A stretch of DNA of 64,000 nt from Streptococcus equinus (GTDB taxonomy: Bacteria; Bacillota; Bacilli; Lactobacillales; Streptococcaceae): positions 248,001-312,000 of the forward strand of contig NZ_FNJK01000001.1 of NCBI RefSeq assembly GCF_900104225.1, written 5' to 3'. The stretch's first letter is position 1. Every line of letters begins with the position of its first letter. Both the position numbers and the translations under genes were made by a program. Under the pieces are notes generated by a model. It was not told the origin of the DNA. It worked only from the letters and a program-made list of their open reading frames with translations, and searched no databases. Positions 1 to 12,648 of the stretch are shown in pieces.

Positions 1-2708
1 GTGGTGGATAAAGAAAAATCAGCTGAAAAGTTTATCACACGAATGACTTTAAATGATTTATATTTACCTGAAGAAAAGGTTTTACCGAAACACAGTCATG
101 TATATGAAACATTTACGGTTTATAATGAATTAACAAAAATTAAGTATGTTAATGAACAAGGTGAGTCGTTTTTCTTCGATGCAAATATGAAGCAAGAAAT
201 CTTTGACCACGTATTTAAAGAAAATCGTAAAGTTACGAAAGCTAAACTTTTAAGCTATCTTAATAATGAGTTCGAAGAGTTTAGAATCAATGATTTAATT
301 GGTCTTGATAAAGATAGTAAATCATTTAATGCTAGCCTTGGAACTTATCATGATTTGAAAAAGATTTTGGATAAATCTTTCTTAGATGATAAGACAAATG
401 AACAAATCATTGAAGATATTGTGTTGACTTTGACCTTATTTGAAGATAGAGATATGATTCATGAACGTCTTCAAAAATACAGTGATTTCTTTACTTCGCA
501 ACAGTTGAAGAAACTTGAACGCCGCCATTATACTGGTTGGGGACGTCTATCATATAAACTGATTAATGGAATTCGCAATAAGGAAAATAACAAAACTATT
601 CTTGATTTCTTGATTGATGATGGTCATGCTAACCGCAATTTTATGCAATTGATTAACGACGAGTCATTATCATTTAAAACTATTATTCAAGAAGCACAAG
701 TTGTAGGTGATGTTGACGATATTGAAGCAGTTGTTCATGATTTACCTGGAAGTCCTGCTATTAAGAAAGGAATTCTTCAAAGTGTCAAAATTGTCGATGA
801 ATTAGTCAAAGTAATGGGACATAATCCTGAAAATATTATCATTGAAATGGCGCGTGAAAATCAAACAACTGGTTATGGAAGAAATAAATCAAATCAACGT
901 TTGAAACGCCTACAAGACTCTCTGAAAGAATTTGGTAGTGACATCCTTAGTAAGAAGAAACCTTCTTATGTTGATAGTAAAGTTGAAAATTCTCATCTTC
1001 AAAACGATCGTTTGTTCCTATACTATATCCAAAATGGTAAGGATATGTACACAGGAGAAGAACTTGATATTGATCGTTTAAGTGATTATGATATTGACCA
1101 TATCATCCCTCAAGCTTTTATCAAAGATAATTCAATCGATAATAAGGTCTTGACAAGTTCAGCTAAAAACCGCGGTAAGTCAGATGATGTGCCAAGTATT
1201 GAAATTGTTCGTAATAGAAAATCGTACTGGTATAAATTGTATAAATCAGGGTTAATTTCTAAACGTAAATTTGATAATTTAACTAAAGCAGAACGTGGTG
1301 GGTTAACTGAAGCTGATAAAGCCGGATTTATTAAACGCCAATTAGTTGAAACACGTCAAATCACAAAACATGTCGCACAAATTTTAGATGCTCGTTTCAA
1401 TATGGAACGTGATGAAAATGATAAGGTGATTCGTGATGTGAAAATCATTACTTTAAAATCAAATCTAGTTTCGCAATTCCGAAAAGAATTTAAGTTCTAT
1501 AAAGTTCGCGAAATCAATGATTATCATCATGCTCATGACGCTTATCTCAATGCCGTTGTTGGGACAGCTTTACTTAAAAAATATCCAAAATTGGCACCAG
1601 AATTTGTATACGGTGAGTATAAGAAATATGATGTTCGAAAACTTATTGCCAAATCTTCTGAAGAGTATTCTAAAATTGGGAAAGCAACAGCAAAATATTT
1701 CTTCTACTCAAATTTGATGAATTTCTTTAAAACAAAAGTTAAATATGCGGATGGTAGAGTATTTGAACGACCAGATATCGAGACAAATACAGATGGTGAA
1801 GTTGTCTGGAATAAGCAAAAAGATTTTGACATTGTTCGCAAAGTTCTGTCATACCCTCAAGTTAATATTGTGAAAAAAGTTGAAGCTCAAACTGGTGGAT
1901 TCTCAAAAGAATCTATCTTATCTAAAGGTGATTCAGATAAATTAATACCACGTAAGACGAAAAAGGTTTATTGGGATACTAAAAAATACGGTGGTTTTGA
2001 TAGTCCAACAGTCGCTTATTCAGTTTTGGTAGTTGCTGATATTGAGAAAGGTAAAGCTAAGAAGTTAAAAACTGTAAAAGAATTAGTTGGTATTTCTATT
2101 ATGGAACGCTCTTTCTTTGAAGAAAATCCAGTCTCATTCTTAGAGAAAAAAGGATATCATAATATCCAAGAGGACAAATTAATAAAACTCCCTAAATACA
2201 GCCTTTTTGAGTTTGAGGGTGGAAGAAGACGTTTGTTGGCTAGTGTTATGGCAAATGACAATAAAAAAGGTGAATTGCAGAAAGGAAACGAGTTTGTTTT
2301 GCCACAATATTTAGTTAATTTTCTTTATCATGCCCATCGAGTGAGAAAAATTGATGAACAAGAACATTTTGATTTTGTTAAAAATCATAGAGATTATTTT
2401 GAGTTAATCTTTAAATATATTGAAAATTATACAAAAAAATACGTTAATGCTGAAGGAAGTATAAAGAAAGTAGCAAAAGCACTCGAAAAAAGTGATTCTC
2501 TTACTCTAGAAGAACTATCAGATTCATTCATTAATTTATTATCACTGACTTCATTTGGTGCTCCTATTGATTTTACTTTTGCAAGAGTGAAGATTTCAAG
2601 AATTCGTTATAGGACACCAAGTATTATTTTAGATGCCACCCTCATCCACCAATCTGTCACTGGCCTTTATGAAACACGTATTGATTTGAGTAAATTAGGA
2701 GAAGAGTA

Positions 2709-2709
<1 letters not shown>
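1..2709 (+). CDS. cas9: Cas9 endonuclease, C-terminal part (5' end outside window)
   Basis: This is the effector nuclease of a type II-A CRISPR system, cutting DNA guided by crRNA and tracrRNA. The frame is open from base 1, and the first codons align with about residue 481 of the S. pyogenes protein, so RuvC-I, the bridge helix and much of the REC lobe lie upstream. Visible residues, in local numbering, are RuvC-II Glu282 in IEMAREN, HNH His367 in YDIDHI with Asn390 in KNRGKSD, and RuvC-III His510 and Asp513 in HHAHDAY. All catalytic positions in this part are intact. In the PAM-interacting end the arginine pair is kept as R-I-R at 867-869, which predicts an NGG-type PAM. The residue two after the second arginine is Arg871, where S. 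pyogenes has Thr1337. The stop overlaps the cas1 start. Confidence 0.98.
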
Positions 2710-4568
<1,859 letters not shown>

Positions 4569-4580
4569 AAACGAATAAAA

Positions 4581-4615
4581 AAGTGTCTACTATTTTTGTA
4601 GTAGACGCTTTTTTG
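4581..4615 (+). terminator. Rho-independent terminator of cas operon
   Basis: A 12-bp stem (4581-4592 with 4599-4610) with a six-base loop is followed by a run of T. It separates cas operon transcription from the array, which has its own promoter. Confidence 0.88.
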
Positions 4616-4681
4616 TATATTGTTTGATGCATACGCATAATACGTATAAAATAAAAGAAAAAGGTATCATGCTAGTAACAG

Positions 4682-5014
4682 GATTGGGTTGAATTTCCGG
4701 GGTTTGGTGGTGGAACAGAATGTAGTGATGTCGAAGAAGCAATGAAAAATGCTCGTGAAATGTTAGAAAGTTCACTAGATGCTTACTTAGATGAGGGGCT
4801 AACGCTGCCGAAAGTTATCGATATGAATGAACTATCAGTTTCTGATGGGGTTATTTCTTTGATTCAGTCAGATCCGTCTCCTTATTTAAAGAGTTCAAAA
4901 GCTATTCGAAAAAATGTTACAGTCCCAGAATAGTTAGTCAGATTAGCTGATCGTGAACACATCAATTATTCAGAAGTTTTAACCCAAATTTTGGAGAAAA
5001 TATTGCAATTGTAA
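4682..5014 (+). pseudogene. HicB-family antitoxin, broken
   Basis: The frame reads WVEFPGFGGG, then EEAMKNAREML, then IRKNVTVPE, an amber stop at 4931-4933, and continues in frame as LVRLADREHINYSEVL to a final TAA at 5012. This is the layout of a HicB antitoxin: a partial RNase-H-like fold followed by a ribbon-helix-helix DNA-binding end. The amber stands exactly where the family usually has Trp after VPE, so a single TGG to TAG change is the likely cause. The first strand of the fold is also missing, with a stop at 4676-4678 just upstream. No hicA toxin is visible beside it. The relic lies between the cas operon terminator and the CRISPR promoter. Confidence 0.85.
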
Positions 5015-5036
5015 ATTATATGAATGCTTAGAAATA

Positions 5037-5156
5037 TTGAAATATCAAGGTTTTTAAGGTATAATAGAGCTAACATGAAGGAGCTATTCGAAGCTGAAGT
5101 CTGGCTGAGACAAATGGCGCGATTACGAAATTTCGTGAGAAAAAATGGTCCACGAG
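5037..5156 (+). promoter_or_regulatory. CRISPR leader with pre-crRNA promoter
   Basis: A strong promoter is visible: TTGAAA at 5037-5042, 17 bases, then TATAAT at 5060-5065, giving a start near 5072 and about 85 bases of leader transcript. A 12-bp palindrome ACGAAATTTCGT lies in the leader near 5125. The last bases before repeat 1 (CCACGAG, 5150-5156) resemble the leader-anchoring sequence that directs Cas1-Cas2 to the first repeat in type II-A arrays. This fixes the left side as the acquiring end. Confidence 0.85.
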
Positions 5157-6514
5157 GTTTTAGAGCTGTGTTGTTTCGAATGGTTCCAAAACCAAGTCAA
5201 GGTTAAATTCAACGCTAATACAGTTTTAGAGCTGTGTTGTTTCGAATGGTTCCAAAACAAATTGGTCGACTGAAAGCGAGGAATATCAGTTTTAGAGCTG
5301 TGTTGTTTCGAATGGTTCCAAAACGGCTAGCATTTAAAAATAAAAAAAGAAAGCGTTTTAGAGCTGTGTTGTTTCGAATGGTTCCAAAACGAAACTAAGA
5401 TGGATCTGAAAGATTTAGAAGTTTTAGAGCTGTGTTGTTTCGAATGGTTCCAAAACACGCAATTAACACTACTGAAGAAGCTTACAGTTTTAGAGCTGTG
5501 TTGTTTCGAATGGTTCCAAAACTTTTCGATTGTCACGAATTCGCCCGTCGTTGTTTTAGAGCTGTGTTGTTTCGAATGGTTCCAAAACCTATGCTTGACA
5601 AATCAAGGAACACGCCTTTAGTTTTAGAGCTGTGTTGTTTCGAATGGTTCCAAAACTTCGCTCAAATTCATTTTCTGGTAACGGTTGTTTTAGAGCTGTG
5701 TTGTTTCGAATGGTTCCAAAACATAGAGGCGCTGATAGTGGTGCTGACCCTTGTTTTAGAGCTGTGTTGTTTCGAATGGTTCCAAAACGCAAGGTATTCC
5801 TGGTAAAGCAGGAGCAGAGTTTTAGAGCTGTGTTGTTTCGAATGGTTCCAAAACCCTATTTTTATCGGTAACTTTAGGTAACTAGTTTTAGAGCTGTGTT
5901 GTTTCGAATGGTTCCAAAACTATTTTGTTCATCTTCTTTTATCTGTGCATGTTTTAGAGCTGTGTTGTTTCGAATGGTTCCAAAACCTCCTTGCAGTAAC
6001 ATTTGAAAGCTTTTTTGTTTTAGAGCTGTGTTGTTTCGAATGGTTCCAAAACTTTCAAAGTTTTAATATAACCTTCACTTCCGTTTTAGAGCTGTGTTGT
6101 TTCGAATGGTTCCAAAACGTCTGGGCAACTGGTCAAGGTATTCCAAGTGTTTTAGAGCTGTGTTGTTTCGAATGGTTCCAAAACAGATGTCGATGTATGA
6201 AGTGATGGACGAAAGTTTTAGAGCTGTGTTGTTTCGAATGGTTCCAAAACTACACTCAAAATTTGGTCGTGGAGAGTGCGGTTTTAGAGCTGTGTTGTTT
6301 CGAATGGTTCCAAAACTCTTTAATGGCGACATTAAGAACATGACAAGTTTTAGAGCTGTGTTGTTTCGAATGGTTCCAAAACAGATTTCACGGATACATT
6401 ACGATTGAGAATGTTTTAGAGCTGTGTTGTTTCGAATGGTTCCAAAACCAGGATTCCTCTTTTCTATTTTTTTATTTTGTTTTAGAGCTGTGCTGTTTCG
6501 AATGGTTCTGATGA
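5157..6514 (+). CRISPR. Type II-A CRISPR array: 20 repeats plus degenerate terminal repeat, 20 spacers
   Basis: The 36-bp repeat begins GTTTTAGAGCTGTGTTG and ends GGTTCCAAAAC, the S. thermophilus CRISPR3/S. mutans type. Repeats start at 5157, 5223, 5289, 5355, 5421, 5487, 5553, 5621, 5687, 5753, 5819, 5885, 5951, 6017, 6083, 6149, 6215, 6281, 6347 and 6413, with a terminal one at 6479. All spacers are 30 bp except spacer 7 (5589-5620), which is 32 bp. The terminal repeat has a T to C change at position 15 and diverges after base 30, as expected for the trailer end. The array is read rightwards. Its 66-bp period is a multiple of three, so it produces long meaningless reading frames on both strands. 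Confidence 0.99.
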
Positions 6515-6639
6515 TTTTTTTTATCCATGAAAATCAACTAAAACTTTAGTGAAAATACCTTTCAACGTTTTTCAAAAATTTTCTTTTATGGTAAAATTGA
6601 AGGTGAATTTATTTTAGTTAGATAGGTTGGATTGTTTAC

Positions 6640-7056
6640 ATGGAAAAAACTTTCTTTATGATTAAACCAGATGGTGTGAAACGTGGGCTTGTCGGTGAAG
6701 TATTGCACCGTATCGAACGTCGTGGTTTCAAAATTGAAAAATTAGAAATGCGTATGGCAACTCCAGAATTGCTAGAAAAACACTACGAAGACTTAGTTGA
6801 CCGTCCATTCTTCCCACTAATCGTTGACTTTATGACAAGTGGTCCAGTGATTGCTGGTGTTATGTCAGGTGAAGAAGTGATTTCTTCTTGGCGTACAATG
6901 ATGGGAGCAACAAACCCTAAAGAAGCTCTTCCTGGAACAATCCGCGGTGACTATGCACAAGCACCCGCAGAAGGAGCAGCAACATTTAACATCGTTCACG
7001 GTTCAGATTCACCAGAATCAGTAGAACGTGAAATCGCTCTTTGGTTTGGGGAATAA
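6640..7056 (+). CDS. ndk: Nucleoside diphosphate kinase
   Basis: The enzyme transfers the gamma phosphate of ATP to nucleoside diphosphates through a phosphohistidine. The 138-residue protein starts METTFF-like as [19 protein letters not shown] and carries the active histidine as His120 in [10 protein letters not shown]. Length and motifs are normal. It follows the CRISPR trailer and has its own terminator, so it is monocistronic. A possible -10 (TAAAAT) lies near 6592, but the -35 is weak. Confidence 0.96.
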   Translation: MEKTFFMIKPDGVKRGLVGEVLHRIERRGFKIEKLEMRMATPELLEKHYEDLVDRPFFPLIVDFMTSGPVIAGVMSGEEVISSWRTMMGATNPKEALPGTIRGDYAQAPAEGAATFNIVHGSDSPESVEREIALWFGE

Positions 7057-7063
7057 TATTTTG

Positions 7064-7088
7064 AAGCAGTCTTTGGGGCTGCTTTTTT
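7064..7088 (+). terminator. ndk terminator
   Basis: AAGCAG (7064-7069) pairs with CTGCTT (7079-7084) and is followed by a T run. Confidence 0.8.
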
Positions 7089-7101
7089 GTTTTCCCATAC
7101 C

Positions 7102-7135
7102 AAAACCACCTAGAAATCTCTTCCAGGTGGTTTTT
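7102..7135. terminator. Bidirectional terminator between ndk and the Ltp-like gene
   Basis: A perfect 10-bp stem (AAAACCACCT with AGGTGGTTTT) has A bases on the left and T bases on the right, so it can end transcription from either side. It is the only terminator seen for the minus-strand gene ending at 7172. Confidence 0.8.
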
Positions 7136-7171
7136 CCTATATGGGTCATAGGTTTGCTAGGTTAGATTGGC

Positions 7172-7738
7172 TTAGTCATTCAGATGGTCGATGGCATACT
7201 GAGCTTCTTCGGTGGTGAATTTTGCGCCGTGTTCAGAAGTGAGTTGTTCGTAGATTTCATCTGATGACAAGTCTAGTGTTTTCTTATAACTTTTTGCTTT
7301 TTCCAAGGCAGCTTTCTTATAGTCTAATTTGGCATGGTCGATAGCGTACTGAGCTTGTTCAGCAGTGAATTTATCGCCATTTTCGTTAGACAATTGGTCG
7401 TAGATGCCTTGTTTTGACATGTGCATAATCTTATAATAGCTCTTTGCTCTCTTAAGCGCAGCTTTTTTGTAATTAGCTTTCAAATGGTCAACGGCATATT
7501 GAGCATCTTCGGCAGAATATTTTTCAACATCTGATGTCAATTGGTCGTAAATGCCTAATTTTGACATGTTCATGAGCTTGTAGTACTTCTCAGCCTTGCT
7601 TAGAGCTTTTTTCTGGCTACTAGTCGCTGCAGCATAGACGATATGAGGGTGCGAGACAAGTGGTGGACTTGTTATGAAAAAACTAGACAATCCTAATAGT
7701 GCCAAAGCACAGGCAATAATCATTGTTCTCTTTTTCAT
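7172..7738 (-). CDS. Secreted three-repeat Ltp-like protein
   Basis: The 188-residue product has a signal peptide (KKR, hydrophobic stretch to about 23, likely signal peptidase I site after VYAAA near residue 38). Three tandem units of about 48 residues follow (about 42-86, 91-136 and 141-186), each reading like ALxKAKxYYKxMxMSKxGIYDQL then FTxExAQYAxDH. This is the host-cell surface-exposed lipoprotein (Ltp, PF07553) helix-turn-helix repeat. In prophage TP-J34 such a protein blocks DNA entry by superinfecting phages; elsewhere the repeat is found in surface proteins of unknown role. There is no proper lipobox: Cys10 sits at the start of the hydrophobic core, not after it. The SD AAGGAGAAC precedes the ATG. 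Family membership is fairly sure, the phage-exclusion role is inference. Confidence 0.75.
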   Translation of the reverse strand: MKKRTMIIACALALLGLSSFFITSPPLVSHPHIVYAAATSSQKKALSKAEKYYKLMNMSKLGIYDQLTSDVEKYSAEDAQYAVDHLKANYKKAALKRAKSYYKIMHMSKQGIYDQLSNENGDKFTAEQAQYAIDHAKLDYKKAALEKAKSYKKTLDLSSDEIYEQLTSEHGAKFTTEEAQYAIDHLND

Positions 7739-7831
7739 GATGTTCTCCTTATCAACGGTTAAGTGTGTGAGATAGGATAATACAGCTTAAATGAAGTGTG
7801 GAAGTAAGTTATTTGTTTAATTTTCACTTAA

Positions 7832-7860
7832 ATGATAGCGCTTTATTTACAAAATGTAAA
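7832..7860. promoter_or_regulatory. cre-like site next to an inverted repeat, upstream of the Ltp-like gene
   Basis: ATGATAGCGCTTTATT (7832-7847) matches 14 of 16 positions of the CcpA cre consensus. It runs into TTTACAAAATGTAAA (7846-7860), a 6-3-6 inverted repeat. Both lie between the divergent Ltp-like and lepA genes, so either could be controlled; the regulator is not known. Confidence 0.4.
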
Positions 7861-7989
7861 GAAATTTGCGGTTCTTTTTGCCAGGTGATTTTTCTTGCTT
7901 TTAGGTCTTGTTACAAACTTTTTATAGCACCAGTGGTGTTTATTTGATATAATAGAAATAGTGATTAATTGTATAGGATTATAGGATAG

Positions 7990-9825
7990 ATGGATATTCA
8001 AGAATTAAAAAAACGACAAGAAAAGATTCGCAATTTCTCTATTATTGCGCATATTGACCACGGAAAGTCAACTTTGGCTGACCGTATTTTGGAAAAGACT
8101 GAAACAGTTTCTAGTCGTGAAATGCAAGCTCAACTCTTGGATAGCATGGATTTGGAGCGTGAACGTGGTATCACAATCAAATTAAATGCGATTGAGTTGA
8201 ACTATACAGCTAAAGACGGTGAAACTTACATTTTCCACTTGATTGACACACCAGGGCACGTTGACTTTTCATACGAAGTGTCACGTTCTCTAGCGGCCTG
8301 TGAAGGGGCTATTTTGGTTGTCGATGCGGCACAAGGTATTGAAGCTCAAACTCTTGCTAATGTGTATTTAGCCCTTGATAATGATTTGGAAATCTTGCCA
8401 GTCATTAATAAGATTGACTTGCCAGCTGCTGACCCTGAACGTGTGCGTCAAGAAATCGAAGATGTTATCGGACTTGATGCGTCAGAAGCAGTACTTGCCT
8501 CAGCTAAAGCTGGTATCGGGATTGAAGAAATCCTTGAACAAATCGTTGAGTACGTGCCAGCGCCAGCTGGTGATGTTGAAGCACCACTTCAAGCCCTTAT
8601 CTTTGACTCAGTTTATGATGCTTATCGTGGAGTTATCCTTCAAGTTCGCATCGTCAATGGTATGGTGAAACCTGGAGATACTATCCAGTTGATGTCTAAT
8701 GGTAAAACATTTGATGTCACTGAAGTTGGTATCTTCACACCAAAAGCAGTGGGTCGTGATTTTCTAGCAACTGGTGATGTTGGTTATATCGCAGCATCAA
8801 TTAAGACTGTAGCAGATACTCGTGTCGGTGATACGGTTACTCTTGCGGATAACCCAGCAGAAGCACCACTTCACGGTTACAAACAAATGAACCCAATGGT
8901 GTTTGCTGGTCTTTACCCAATCGAATCAAATAAATACAATGACCTTCGTGAAGCTCTTGAAAAACTTCAATTGAACGATGCTAGTCTTCAATTCGAACCA
9001 GAAACGTCACAAGCTCTTGGTTTTGGTTTCCGTTGTGGTTTCTTGGGACTTCTTCACATGGATGTTATTCAAGAACGTTTGGAACGTGAGTTTAACATTG
9101 ACTTGATCATGACAGCGCCATCCGTTGTTTACCATGTCAATACGACTGACGGCGAAATGCTAGAAGTGTCAAATCCATCTGAGTTCCCAGACCCAACTAA
9201 GGTGGCAAGTATCGAAGAACCATATGTTAAAGCACAAATCATGGTTCCGCAAGAATTTGTTGGAGCGGTTATGGAACTTGCGCAACGCAAACGTGGTGAT
9301 TTTGTGACAATGGATTACATCGATGAAAATCGTGTTAATGTCATTTACCAAATTCCACTTGCTGAAATTGTTTTTGATTTCTTTGATAAATTGAAATCAT
9401 CAACACGTGGTTATGCTAGCTTTGATTACGAAATTTCAGAATACCGTAAATCTAAATTGGTTAAAATGGATATTTTGCTTAATGGTGACAAAGTCGATGC
9501 GCTTAGCTTCATCGTTCACAATGAATTTGCCTATGAACGTGGTAAAATGATTGTTGAAAAATTGAAGAAAATCATTCCTCGTCAACAATTCGAAGTGCCA
9601 ATTCAAGCGGCTATCGGTCAAAAAATTGTTGCTCGATCTGACATCAAAGCTCTTCGTAAAAACGTTTTGGCGAAATGTTATGGTGGTGACGTTTCTCGTA
9701 AACGTAAATTGCTTGAAAAACAAAAAGCTGGTAAGAAACGTATGAAAGCTATCGGTTCTGTTGAAGTGCCACAAGAAGCCTTCTTGTCAGTTCTTTCAAT
9801 GGATGACGAAAGCAGCAAAAAATAA
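7990..9825 (+). CDS. lepA: Elongation factor 4 (back-translocating GTPase LepA)
   Basis: LepA is a ribosome-binding GTPase that moves stalled elongating ribosomes back and helps 30S assembly. The 611-residue protein shows the G1 loop AHIDHGKST at 20-28, the effector region RERGITIK, G3 DTPGHVDF and G4 NKIDLP, then EF-G-like domains and the LepA-specific C-terminal part rich in Lys and Arg. Length fits the family. An extended -10 (TGATATAAT, 7945-7953) is upstream, and a strong terminator follows, so it is probably a single-gene unit. Confidence 0.97.
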   Translation: MDIQELKKRQEKIRNFSIIAHIDHGKSTLADRILEKTETVSSREMQAQLLDSMDLERERGITIKLNAIELNYTAKDGETYIFHLIDTPGHVDFSYEVSRSLAACEGAILVVDAAQGIEAQTLANVYLALDNDLEILPVINKIDLPAADPERVRQEIEDVIGLDASEAVLASAKAGIGIEEILEQIVEYVPAPAGDVEAPLQALIFDSVYDAYRGVILQVRIVNGMVKPGDTIQLMSNGKTFDVTEVGIFTPKAVGRDFLATGDVGYIAASIKTVADTRVGDTVTLADNPAEAPLHGYKQMNPMVFAGLYPIESNKYNDLREALEKLQLNDASLQFEPETSQALGFGFRCGFLGLLHMDVIQERLEREFNIDLIMTAPSVVYHVNTTDGEMLEVSNPSEFPDPTKVASIEEPYVKAQIMVPQEFVGAVMELAQRKRGDFVTMDYIDENRVNVIYQIPLAEIVFDFFDKLKSSTRGYASFDYEISEYRKSKLVKMDILLNGDKVDALSFIVHNEFAYERGKMIVEKLKKIIPRQQFEVPIQAAIGQKIVARSDIKALRKNVLAKCYGGDVSRKRKLLEKQKAGKKRMKAIGSVEVPQEAFLSVLSMDDESSKK

Positions 9826-9831
9826 AACATA

Positions 9832-9864
9832 AACAGCTGAAAGAATTTCTTTCAGTTGTTTTTC
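9832..9864 (+). terminator. lepA terminator
   Basis: A 12-bp stem (9832-9843 with 9849-9860, one G-T pair) with a five-base loop is followed by T residues. Confidence 0.85.
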
Positions 9865-9870
9865 TTGTAA

Positions 9871-11724
<1,854 letters not shown>

Positions 11725-11728
<4 letters not shown>

Positions 11729-12549
11729 AAGTTGGCTATTTAGGACCGAATGGTTCTTTTACGCACAATGTTGCTGTTAAGGCATTCCCAGAAGCTGATC
11801 GAGTGCCTTTTGCAAATATCACTGAAGTAATCAAGTCTTACGAAGAAGGAATGGTGGATTATGCCATTATTCCAGTTGAAAATTCGATTGAAGGGTCAGT
11901 TCACGAAACTCTGGACTACCTTTTTCATCAAGCTAAAATTGAAGCGGTTGCGGAAATGATTCAACCCATTAAGCAACAACTTTTAGCGACTTCGAAAGAT
12001 AAGAAAATCGAAAAGATTTTCTCACATCCGCAGGCTATTGCTCAAGGGAAAAAATACATCAAATCGCATTATCCGAATGCACAAATAGAGATGACAGCAA
12101 GCACGGCTTACGCTGCACGTTTTATTGCTGAAAATCCCGATGAGCCTTTTGCAGCAATTGCACCAGTTGCAGCAGCAAAAGAGTATGATTTGGAAATTAT
12201 TGCTAAAGATATTCAAGAAATGGATGAGAATTTCACGCGCTTTTGGGTACTGGGGCGCAAGAAGTGTTCATTTGATTTGACTAAGTGTCAACAAAAAATC
12301 TCATTAGCTTTAACGCTCCCAGATAATCTTCCAGGTGCGCTTTATAAAGGTTTAGCGGTCTTTGCTTGGCGTGGGATTAATTTGACTAAAATTGAAAGCC
12401 GTCCCTTAAAAACTGCGCTTGGAGAGTATTTTTTCATTGTTGATATTGACAATACCAATGAAGCGCTTGTCTCTTTTGCCTTAGAAGAATTGCGCCAACT
12501 TGGCATTGGTTATAAAATGCTCGGAAATTACGACGTTTACAAGTTATAA
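11725..12549 (+). CDS. pheA: Prephenate dehydratase
   Basis: This enzyme turns prephenate into phenylpyruvate for phenylalanine synthesis. The 274-residue protein starts MKVGYLGPNGSFTHNVA, carries PVENSIEGSVHETLDYL, the catalytic-region motif ENFTRFWVLG, and ends with an ACT regulatory domain containing GALYKGL and IESRPLK, the phenylalanine-binding ESRP motif. There is no chorismate mutase part, as is usual in streptococci. The ATG overlaps the aroK stop by four bases (ATGA), so it is co-translated with aroK. Confidence 0.96.
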
Positions 12550-12648
12550 TTTCTTTCCTGATGTCTTTTTTAGTATAATAATAGTATAGTCGTTTCGTTA
12601 AACTTGTACTGACTTTAGTATAGATTGATTGAAAGAGTGGTATGAGAC

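Noticed and set aside
4620..4680. A second terminator or riboswitch after csn2
   Set aside because: TACGCATAATACGTA is only a short palindrome with no T tract; it does not support more than that.
5327..6408. Long open frames across the CRISPR array on both strands, with repeated peptides such as VLELCCFEWFQN
   Set aside because: They arise because repeat plus spacer is 66 bases, a multiple of three; they have no SD and end where spacer 7 or the array edge shifts the frame.
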